The translations under genes were made by a program, and so were the position numbers. Below, piece after piece: positions 1-4,964 of a DNA stretch of 5,251 bases (position 1 is its first letter; each line of letters begins with the position of its first letter). The notes under the pieces were generated by a model. That model made no database searches and was not told where the DNA came from. It worked only from the letters and a program-made list of their open reading frames with translations. The DNA comes from Deltaproteobacteria bacterium. GTDB lineage: Bacteria; Desulfobacterota; Syntrophia; Syntrophales; UBA5619. The stretch covers positions 1 to 5,251 of the forward strand of contig JAMDBG010000079.1 of NCBI GenBank assembly GCA_023487865.1, given 5' to 3'.

Positions 1-786
1 AAATTCTCCTCCCTTTGTGTGGAAGAATACCTCCGGCTGCAGGAAAAACTGCCGGCGGTGGCGCTCCGGCCCCTATCCGGGGAGTTTCAATCCCTCCGGG
101 CCGTGAAGAACGATGCGGAGATCGACAGGATCCGGGCGGCGGCTCGAATCGCCGGAGAGGCCCTTGCGGCGACCCGGGGGATGATCCGGCCGGGCGTCCG
201 GGAGATGGAGATCGCCGTCGAGCTCGAATACCGGATGCGGTTGGGCGGGGCGGAACAGGCGGCCTTTGAGACGATTGTCGCCGCGGGGGTGAATGCGGCT
301 CTTCCTCACGCCACGCCGGGGTCCCGTGCGATCGCAGCCGGGGATTGCGTCACGATCGACTATGGCGCGGTGTCGGGCGGCTACCATTCGGACGAGACCT
401 GCACGTATATTGTGGGGCATGCCTCGGACCGTCAGCGGGAGGTCTACCGGCTGGTGAGGGAGGCCCATGACCGGGCGATCGGGGCGATCCGGGCGGGAGT
501 TTCCTGCGGCGCGATCGACCGTGTCGCCAGGGGGTGCCTCGAAGAGGCCGGACTGGGTCCTCATTTTTCCCACGGTACCGGCCACGGGGTGGGTCTGGAT
601 GTCCATGAGGCGCCGCGCCTGGCCTCGGGACGTGAGGAGATTCTCCGGGCCGGAATGGTCGTGACGGTCGAGCCGGGGGTCTATCTCCCCGGTCTCTGGG
701 GTATCCGGATCGAAGATACGGTGCTTGTGGGTGAGGAGGGCTGCGAGATCTTGACGCCAACCTCAAAGGATCTGACCATTCTTTAA
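1..786 (+). CDS. pepP: Xaa-Pro aminopeptidase, M24 family (5' partial)
   Basis: The reading frame is open from base 1 to the TAA at 784-786, so the true start lies outside the window. The 261 visible codons cover the end of the N-terminal creatinase-like domain and, from about codon 33 (RAVKNDAEIDRIRAAARIAG), the whole pita-bread catalytic domain. All five metal ligands expected for M24 peptidases can be placed by codon from base 1: Asp120 (TIDYGA), Asp131 (SDETCT), His195 (HGTGHGVGLDVHE), Glu224 (VEPGVY) and Glu238 (RIEDTV). His191 and His202 complete the usual histidine set. The family is cytoplasmic, uses two metal ions, and removes an N-terminal residue that precedes proline. It is probably co-transcribed with gcvH, 35 nt downstream. 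An Xaa-Pro dipeptidase (pepQ-like) is the main alternative, because the diagnostic N-terminal half is mostly missing. The M24 peptidase assignment is near certain; the subtype is less so. Confidence 0.93.
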   Translation, partial: KFSSLCVEEYLRLQEKLPAVALRPLSGEFQSLRAVKNDAEIDRIRAAARIAGEALAATRGMIRPGVREMEIAVELEYRMRLGGAEQAAFETIVAAGVNAALPHATPGSRAIAAGDCVTIDYGAVSGGYHSDETCTYIVGHASDRQREVYRLVREAHDRAIGAIRAGVSCGAIDRVARGCLEEAGLGPHFSHGTGHGVGLDVHEAPRLASGREEILRAGMVVTVEPGVYLPGLWGIRIEDTVLVGEEGCEILTPTSKDLTIL

Positions 787-821
787 TCTGAACTTCGCTA
801 TAGAATACAGGGTGTCCGACT

Positions 822-1220
822 ATGAAATTGTTTCCGGAAGATCTGCTGTACAGCCAGGAGCATATCTGGATCAGGGTGGAGGGCAATCTGGCCACCATCG
901 GGATTACGGACCATGCCCAGGAGAAATTGGGAGAGATCATTTCGCTCGATCTTCCCGAGGACAACTCCTCTGTGGAGAGGGACGAGCCCTTCGGCAGGAT
1001 CAAATCGGCGAAAGCGGCGGTTGAACTCATTTCCCCGGTCAGCGGGACGGTCATCAACGTTAATGAGGATATCACGGATGACATCGGAATCATCAACAGC
1101 GATCCTCACGACACCGGCTGGATGATCGTCGTCGAGCTGGAAAATCCGGAAGAGCTGGATGATCTGCTGGATACGGGCGAATATCAGGAATTCGTCACCC
1201 GGGAAGAGGAGATCGGGTGA
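822..1220 (+). CDS. gcvH: Glycine cleavage system H protein
   Basis: This 132-residue protein has the usual length for GcvH, the lipoyl carrier that shuttles the aminomethyl group between the P, T and L proteins of the glycine cleavage complex. The N-terminus (residues 13-36, EHIWIRVEGNLATIGITDHA onward) matches the conserved H-protein opening. The lipoyl attachment lysine is Lys64 in IKSAKAAVELISPVSG, followed by the typical turn and the strand VINVNEDI. The C-terminal helix region (GWMIVVELENPEELDDLLD) is also typical, and the protein is strongly acidic. ATG 822 is preceded by only a weak Shine-Dalgarno (CAGGGTG, 808-814), which would fit translation coupled to pepP. No gcvT, gcvP or lipoate-attachment gene is visible; the neighbours are pepP upstream and hisC 3 nt downstream. 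Either the other glycine cleavage genes lie elsewhere, or this is a stand-alone H protein with a lipoyl-relay role, as known for some GcvH paralogues. Confidence 0.95.
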   Translation: MKLFPEDLLYSQEHIWIRVEGNLATIGITDHAQEKLGEIISLDLPEDNSSVERDEPFGRIKSAKAAVELISPVSGTVINVNEDITDDIGIINSDPHDTGWMIVVELENPEELDDLLDTGEYQEFVTREEEIG

Positions 1221-1223
1221 GCC

Positions 1224-2288
1224 ATGGATATCCAGGCTCTGATCAGAGAAGAGGTCCTCACCCAGACGGCCTATCCGGTAGAGACCACCCCGTGCCGGAT
1301 CAAACTCGATGCCAATGAAAATCCGCTGGCCATGCCCCCCCGGCTCCGGGAAAGCTTTGCGCGACTTTTGGCCTCCATCGATCTGAACCGTTATCCCGAG
1401 GCGGGGTCCGTGGCGTTGGCATCCCGGTTTGCCGGGGCATTCGGCGTTGAGGCGGATCGGGTGATCATCGGCAACGGATCGGACGAGCTCATTCAGATCC
1501 TCTGTGCGGCCCTGGCGCGGCCCGGGGCGGAGGTGATGATCCCCGTTCCCACCTTCGCCATGTACCGGATCTCCGCTCTCAACTCCGGCCTTAAGGTCGC
1601 GGCGGTCCCGCTCGACAAGGCGTTCGATCTCGATCTTCCGGCCCTGCAGGAGCGGATGGCAGCGCACCCTCCCGCCGTGACTTTTTTGGCCTGGCCCAAC
1701 AATCCGACGGGCAACTGCTTCAGTCGGGAGAGGATCGAGGCGATCCTGAAGGCCGCCTCCGGGATCGTCGTTGTGGATGAGGCCTATTTCCATTTTTCGG
1801 GAAAGACGTTTCTGCCCGACTTTGACAGGTATGAGAACCTGGTCATCCTCCGGACCCTCTCCAAGGTGGGGCTGGCGGCGATGCGGATCGGCCTCCTCAT
1901 CGGTCCCCCCGCTCTGGTCCACGAGCTCCATAAGGTGAGGCTTCCCTACAATCTCAACGCCCTGTCGCAGGCGGCTGCCGGCTTCTATCTCGATGAGGAG
2001 GAAGCCTTTCTGGAACAGGCGGCGCTGATACGCAGGTGGCGCGACGAGCTGTTTTCAGCCCTTTCGACGATGCCGGGCATCCACCCGCGGCCGACCGATG
2101 CAAATTTTATTTTTTTTAGTTGCGATTTTGATGCGGATCGCGTATACAGACATCTGATGGAACAGGGGATCCTGATCAAGAACTTCAACAGCCCCGGAAC
2201 GATGCAGGGCTGCATGCGAGTCACGGTGGGAACCCGCGAAGAAAACCAGGCATTCCTGGACGTTTTAAGGGACATCCTAGCGAAGTAA
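1224..2288 (+). CDS. hisC: Histidinol-phosphate aminotransferase
   Basis: This 354-residue protein is a full-length class I/II PLP-dependent aminotransferase of the HisC type. HisC converts imidazole acetol phosphate plus glutamate to histidinol phosphate in cytoplasmic histidine synthesis. Recognisable motifs in order are KLDANENPLAMP (residues 28-38), NRYPE with Tyr57, the PLP-phosphate loop GNGSDELIQIL (84-93), PNNPTG with Asn160, VVDEAYFHF with Asp185 and Tyr188, the Schiff-base lysine Lys214 in TLSKVGLAAMRIG with Arg221, and MRVTVGT with Arg332 for the substrate carboxylate. Start ATG 1224 lies 3 nt after the gcvH stop, with a GAGGAG Shine-Dalgarno inside the end of gcvH (1206-1211). It is the last gene before the 2320-2372 terminator. 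Related side activities (aromatic aminotransferase, CobD-like) cannot be excluded from sequence alone, but the N-terminal NENP motif and the length favour HisC. An eight-T tract at 2110-2117 lies in the C-terminal part. Confidence 0.93.
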   Translation: MDIQALIREEVLTQTAYPVETTPCRIKLDANENPLAMPPRLRESFARLLASIDLNRYPEAGSVALASRFAGAFGVEADRVIIGNGSDELIQILCAALARPGAEVMIPVPTFAMYRISALNSGLKVAAVPLDKAFDLDLPALQERMAAHPPAVTFLAWPNNPTGNCFSRERIEAILKAASGIVVVDEAYFHFSGKTFLPDFDRYENLVILRTLSKVGLAAMRIGLLIGPPALVHELHKVRLPYNLNALSQAAAGFYLDEEEAFLEQAALIRRWRDELFSALSTMPGIHPRPTDANFIFFSCDFDADRVYRHLMEQGILIKNFNSPGTMQGCMRVTVGTREENQAFLDVLRDILAK

Positions 2289-2319
2289 GGAGCGTGGTCC
2301 AGCCATAGGCAACAACCCA

Positions 2320-2372
2320 GGGTAGTATACGGCACGAAACCAAAACGTGTGACGCCGTACTGCCCTTTTTTT
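2320..2372 (+). terminator. Intrinsic terminator after hisC
   Basis: The left arm (2320-2333, GGGTAGTATACGGC) pairs with the right arm (2354-2365, GCCGTACTGCCC). This gives twelve pairs, one of them a G-U wobble, with a two-base TA bulge on the left. The loop is about 20 nt, and its ACG/CGT triplets may extend the stem. Seven Ts (2366-2372) follow directly. It sits 31 nt after the hisC stop and separates the pepP-gcvH-hisC run from rpsU. There is no matching A-run upstream, so it looks one-directional. Confidence 0.85.
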
Positions 2373-2411
2373 GCGTCATTTTTTCATTTTTAAAAATTGG
2401 GGAAAACGAAA
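2373..2411 (+). promoter_or_regulatory. AT-rich leader of rpsU, probable promoter region
   Basis: Between the terminator T-run and the rpsU ribosome binding site lies a markedly AT-rich segment in an otherwise GC-rich window. It includes the perfect 12-bp palindrome ATTTTTAAAAAT at 2386-2397. Because a terminator lies just upstream, rpsU needs its own promoter, and this is the obvious place. No good paired -35/-10 hexamers stand out: TTGCGT at 2371-2376 is a possible -35, but the best AT-rich partner, TAAAAA at 2391, is only 14 nt away. The promoter call is therefore an inference from position and composition. Confidence 0.35.
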
Positions 2412-2419
2412 GGGAGGAG
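2412..2419 (+). promoter_or_regulatory. Strong Shine-Dalgarno that fixes the TTG start of rpsU
   Basis: GGGAGGAG at 2412-2419 is nearly ideal. Its GGAGG core ends five bases before TTG 2423. This site supports TTG as the start, because no ATG or GTG in that frame lies at the expected N-terminus. Confidence 0.8.
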
Positions 2420-2422
2420 AAT

Positions 2423-2614
2423 TTGGAAGTAAAAGTATTTGACAACGATGTGGAAAAGGCCTTGAAGATCCTCAAAAACAAGCTCTCCAAGAGCGGCCTT
2501 TTCAAGGAACTCAAACTGCGCAGGGCTTATGAGAAACCCTCGGTGAAGAAGAAGAGGAAGACCATCGAGGCGCGCCGGAGACTGGCCAAGACCATGCGGC
2601 GCAAGGTCTCCTAG
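2423..2614 (+). CDS. rpsU: 30S ribosomal protein S21
   Basis: This 63-residue, highly basic protein is a complete bS21, a small-subunit protein near the platform that helps the start region of mRNA pair with the 16S rRNA 3' end. The N-terminus MEVKVFDNDVEKALKILKNK, the central GLFKELKLRRAYEKPS (residues 25-40) and the lysine/arginine-rich tail KKKRKTIEARRRL are all typical of the family. The protein begins with TTG at 2423; the strong Shine-Dalgarno at 2412-2419 and the family N-terminus both require it. It follows the hisC terminator and an AT-rich leader, so it probably starts its own transcription unit. A LOG-family gene lies 92 nt downstream on the same strand. The usual rpsU-dnaG-rpoD arrangement is not seen here, though lone rpsU copies are common. 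Confidence 0.95.
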   Translation: MEVKVFDNDVEKALKILKNKLSKSGLFKELKLRRAYEKPSVKKKRKTIEARRRLAKTMRRKVS

Positions 2615-2655
2615 GCGAAGTCCGCGGATGGGCTGAAGAGAGAGGTCTGATCGAC

Positions 2656-2683
2656 CGGGTCAGAGGTCGTGGACCATGACCCG
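2656..2683 (+). other. Compact hairpin between rpsU and the LOG gene
   Basis: CGGGTCA (2656-2662) pairs perfectly with TGACCCG (2677-2683). Inside it, GGTC (2665-2668) pairs with GACC (2672-2675) around a GTG triloop, leaving a small GA/A internal loop. That makes eleven Watson-Crick pairs in 28 nt. No T-run follows, so it is not a standard intrinsic terminator. It ends ten bases before the Shine-Dalgarno of the downstream gene. It may be an mRNA processing or stability element between rpsU and the LOG gene, an operator, or chance in GC-rich DNA. Its function is unknown. Confidence 0.45.
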
Positions 2684-2693
2684 TGACCGGCGT

Positions 2694-2700
2694 GGAGGTG
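2694..2700 (+). promoter_or_regulatory. Shine-Dalgarno that selects ATG 2707 for the LOG gene
   Basis: GGAGGTG at 2694-2700 has its GGAGG core eight bases before ATG 2707. The frame stays open upstream to a GTG at 2683, but that codon lies inside the hairpin and has no comparable ribosome binding site. The site therefore argues for the shorter 218-residue product. Confidence 0.7.
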
Positions 2701-2706
2701 TGTGAG

Positions 2707-3363
2707 ATGGATGAAAGAAACCAGTATGTCGTCGACTCCCTGTCGATCGATGAATCCTGGCGTATCTTCCGCATCATGGCCGAATTCGTCGATGCCATCG
2801 AAACCCTCTCCCAGATCAAGCACGCCGTAAGCATCTTCGGCTCGGCCAGGACCACGCCCGACGACCTTTATTACCAGAAGGCGGAGCACCTTGCCCGTCT
2901 TCTGGCTGAAAGGGGCTTCGGCGTCATCACGGGCGGCGGTCCCGGCATCATGGAGGCGGCCAACAGGGGGGCTGCGGAGGCCGGAGGCCAGTCCGTGGGG
3001 ATGAACATCCGCCTGCCTCTCGAGCAGAAGCCGAACCCTTACGCGAATATCAGCATCGACTACAAGTACTTTTTCACCAGGAAGGTGATGTTCGTCAAGT
3101 ATGCCATGGCCTATGTCGTCATGCCCGGCGGCTTCGGGACGCTGGACGAGCTCTTCGAAGCCCTCACCCTCCTCCAGACGAAACGGATCAAGCCCTTTCC
3201 CGTCGTCCTGATGGGGAGCGAATACTGGAAGGGGCTGATCGACTGGATCAAAAAGACGATGCTCCGCAACAACAAAGTCTCTCCGGCAGACCTGGAACTC
3301 TTTCAGGTGATCGACGATCCGGAAGAGGTCGTGAAGTACATCCAGAAGTACGTCATCCTGTAA
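2707..3363 (+). CDS. LOG family protein (TIGR00730-type nucleotide phosphoribohydrolase)
   Basis: This 218-residue cytoplasmic protein has the Rossmann-like fold of the LOG ('Lonely guy')/lysine-decarboxylase-like family. Family members hydrolyse the N-glycosidic bond of nucleoside 5'-monophosphates, including cytokinin ribotides, to release base and ribose 5-phosphate. Visible motifs are VSIFGSARTTP (residues 41-51), the glycine loop ITGGGPGIMEAANRGA (74-89), FFTRKVMF with the catalytic-type Arg125 and Lys126, and PGGFGTLDE (140-148) with the catalytic-type Glu148. The key residues are all present, so the enzyme looks active. A helical N-terminal segment of about 36 residues (SIDESWRIFRIMAEFVDAIETL) precedes the core and is common in bacterial members. 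It follows rpsU by 92 nt on the same strand, possibly by read-through. Bacterial LOGs often act on AMP-type nucleotides rather than making a hormone, and the old label 'lysine decarboxylase' should be avoided. The substrate here is unknown. Confidence 0.92.
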   Translation: MDERNQYVVDSLSIDESWRIFRIMAEFVDAIETLSQIKHAVSIFGSARTTPDDLYYQKAEHLARLLAERGFGVITGGGPGIMEAANRGAAEAGGQSVGMNIRLPLEQKPNPYANISIDYKYFFTRKVMFVKYAMAYVVMPGGFGTLDELFEALTLLQTKRIKPFPVVLMGSEYWKGLIDWIKKTMLRNNKVSPADLELFQVIDDPEEVVKYIQKYVIL

Positions 3364-3389
3364 GAGGGCGGCGGTGTTGCTGCAAGGCT

Positions 3390-3553
3390 GACGACCTCGT
3401 AAAAAGTCTCAAAGGTCACTAAAAAGGGGCAGCTTCGTAAAAAGGCCGCAGGCAAGGTGCGCGCCTACCGGGGAATGAGACAACCTCGGGCGCACACCGC
3501 GATGACGAAGGATGAGGCTGGAATGCCGCATCCGGACTTTTTCCGAAGCCGTC
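3390..3553. repeat. Degenerate repeat element with inverted ends and internal TAAAAAG copies
   Basis: The gap between the LOG gene and holA holds a 19-bp imperfect inverted repeat. Bases 3390-3408 (GACGACCTCGTAAAAAGTC) match the reverse complement of 3535-3553 (GACGGCTTCGGAAAAAGTC) at 16 of 19 positions. Inside, TCGTAAAAAG occurs twice as a direct repeat (3397-3406 and 3435-3444), and TAAAAAG a third time at 3420-3426. A smaller hairpin sits at 3510-3533. No coding frame is convincing. TTCGTAAAAAGTC-type ends resemble dispersed intergenic repeats I recall from deltaproteobacterial genomes, so this may be a decayed REP/MITE-like unit of about 164 bp. That last point is inference from memory. 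Confidence 0.55.
3510..3542 (+). terminator. Possible weak terminator hairpin inside the repeat
   Basis: GGATG-A-GGC (3510-3518) pairs with GCC-G-CATCC (3525-3533). This gives eight base pairs with one A/G mismatch and a six-base loop. Five Ts follow at 3538-3542 after a four-base spacer (GGAC). It lies 147 nt after the LOG stop and 24 nt before holA. The spacer and short T-run make it a poor intrinsic terminator, and the T-run is also part of the repeat's right arm, so it may be only a by-product of that repeat. Confidence 0.3.
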
Positions 3554-3566
3554 GGGGCTGAGGCAG

Positions 3567-4964
3567 ATGGCGTTTCAAAACGACGATACGGGGCGGGGGA
3601 CTTCTCTGCACGCGGTCCTTGCGGAACTGAAGCGGGGGCAGGGCGCTCCCTGTTACCTCCTTTGCGGAGACGAGGAGTTTCTTCTCCAGGACGCCCTCGA
3701 AAAAATCACGACAGCGCTCATCCCCGAGCCCCGGGACCGGGAACTCAACCTCTTCGTGACCGATGGCGAGCACGAGAATATCGACGCCCTGTGCGAATCC
3801 CTCATTACCCCCCCGCTCCTTTCCGGACGCAAAGTGGTCGTTGTCCGAAACACCCGACTTTTCCAGTCCAAAAATGTCCTTCTGTCTCTGATCGGCAGGA
3901 TCCGGGAGCGCCTGGAACAGGACCCCGACCGGGCCGCAGCGGATTTCATGAATTTTTTGCAGATCACGGGTCTGCTGTTGGACGACCTCAAGGACGGCGG
4001 CTGGCGGAGGATCGACGACGAGACCTGGCGGCGGATCGTCCCGGACGACAGCGGGGAGGCGAGGGAAGCCTGGCTTCCCAAGGCGGTGGAACTCTGTGCA
4101 AGCAAAGGCGCCCTGCCGGCGAAGGAACGGCCGGGGGAGACCGATCGACTGGAGCGGGTGCTCACGGACGGGATGCCCGAGGGGAACTGCCTCATCCTGA
4201 CGGCCGAAACAGCGGACCGGAGAAAAAGACTTTTCAAGACCATCGCGTCGGCAGGAAAAATCCTCACATTCAACAGGGTGAAGGGGGAGGCGAGGCAGCA
4301 GCAGGCCGTGCAGGCAATGGCCGCCGAGCGGCTGAACCGGGAGGGGAAGAGACTTTCAACGGCGGCCTGGACCGCCCTCGGGCAGAAAACGGGTTTCAAC
4401 CTCCGGGAGTCCCTCGGTGCCATCGAGAAACTGATCACGTACGCCGGGGACAAGACGCAGATCGAGGCGGCGGACGTGGATGCCGTCATCGGCAGGACGA
4501 AGGAAGATACGGTCTTTGAGCTGACCGGCGCACTCTCCGGGCGGAACCTGATCCCCGCCCTGAAGACCCTGCACGAGCTCCTCGACCAGGGCGTCCACCC
4601 CCTGATGATCATGACGATGATCGTCAGGGAGATCCGTTTCCTGTTTCAGGCGAACCTCCTGCTTGCGTCAGGCAGGCTGGGGGCGTATCAGACGACCATG
4701 GACTACGGCCGGTTTCAGAAGGCGATCCTCCCCGCCCTCAAACAACTGGCCGCCGACGGAGAGGAAACCATCGCCGTCGTTTCCCAGCACCCCTTTGTGG
4801 TCTATCAGGCCCTGAAGAACGCGGAACGTTTCACCCGTGCGGAACTGACCGGCTATCTGGATCTGCTGCTCCGGACGGATCTGGCGCTCAAGACGACCGG
4901 GCAGGATCCCCGCCTCCTTTTGGAGCGGGTTCTGATCACGGTCTGCGGAGCTAAAGTTTCCTGA
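3567..4964 (+). CDS. holA: DNA polymerase III subunit delta, with enlarged N-terminal region
   Basis: HolA is the clamp-loader subunit that opens the beta sliding clamp so it can be loaded on DNA. The family opening appears at residues 29-48 (CYLLCGDEEFLLQDALEKIT), followed by LCESLITPPLLSGRKVVVVRN (75-95). In that stretch Leu84-Leu85 aligns with the Leu-Phe pair that contacts the beta clamp in E. coli delta. The second core strand is at 206-214 (GNCLILTAE), domain II follows (KTGFNLRESLGAIEKLITYAGD, 274-295), and the C-terminal collar domain ends in LKTTGQDPRLLLERVLI (441-457). At 465 residues it is far longer than the 343 of E. coli. The extra length is about 90 residues between strands at roughly 104-197, rich in charge and tryptophan. 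ATG 3567 is the only good start: the frame has a TGA at 3513 and no closer ATG, GTG or TTG, although the Shine-Dalgarno (TGAGG) is weak. The 3' end overlaps the convergent gene by 14 nt. Confidence 0.9.
   Translation: MAFQNDDTGRGTSLHAVLAELKRGQGAPCYLLCGDEEFLLQDALEKITTALIPEPRDRELNLFVTDGEHENIDALCESLITPPLLSGRKVVVVRNTRLFQSKNVLLSLIGRIRERLEQDPDRAAADFMNFLQITGLLLDDLKDGGWRRIDDETWRRIVPDDSGEAREAWLPKAVELCASKGALPAKERPGETDRLERVLTDGMPEGNCLILTAETADRRKRLFKTIASAGKILTFNRVKGEARQQQAVQAMAAERLNREGKRLSTAAWTALGQKTGFNLRESLGAIEKLITYAGDKTQIEAADVDAVIGRTKEDTVFELTGALSGRNLIPALKTLHELLDQGVHPLMIMTMIVREIRFLFQANLLLASGRLGAYQTTMDYGRFQKAILPALKQLAADGEETIAVVSQHPFVVYQALKNAERFTRAELTGYLDLLLRTDLALKTTGQDPRLLLERVLITVCGAKVS

Noticed and set aside
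799..806. TATAGAAT as a -10 box for a separate gcvH promoter
   Set aside because: No -35 element lies at a suitable distance, and the start point would leave a leader of only about ten bases. Co-transcription with pepP is simpler.
350..1096. Minus-strand open frame of 248 codons across the pepP-gcvH junction
   Set aside because: It spans two real genes, has a low-complexity Arg/Pro/Ser translation and no motifs.
798..1931. Minus-strand open frame of 377 codons opposite gcvH and hisC
   Set aside because: Its translation is rich in Arg, Gly, Pro and Asp, has no recognisable domain, and mirrors the codon pattern of two clearly real genes on the plus strand. It is a typical antisense shadow in GC-rich DNA.
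2286..2308. Ribosome-binding-like TAAGGAG followed by GTG after hisC
   Set aside because: The frame stops after four codons (GTG GTC CAG CCA TAG), so it encodes nothing credible.
2683..2706. Upstream GTG start adding eight residues to the LOG protein
   Set aside because: It lies at the edge of the hairpin without a good Shine-Dalgarno, whereas ATG 2707 has GGAGG at ideal spacing.
3364..3566. CRISPR or tandem-repeat array suggested by the TAAAAAG copies
   Set aside because: The copies are short, unevenly spaced (20 and 18 nt) and lack spacer-like units of constant length.
3512..4519. Plus-strand open frame of 335 codons in another frame over holA
   Set aside because: It is an Arg/Gly/Pro-rich shadow that begins inside the repeat and lacks a ribosome binding site; holA in the overlapping frame has strong family motifs.
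3653..4612. Minus-strand open frame of 319 codons opposite holA
   Set aside because: It is a Ser/Arg-rich translation with no family motif, lying wholly inside the well-supported holA gene.
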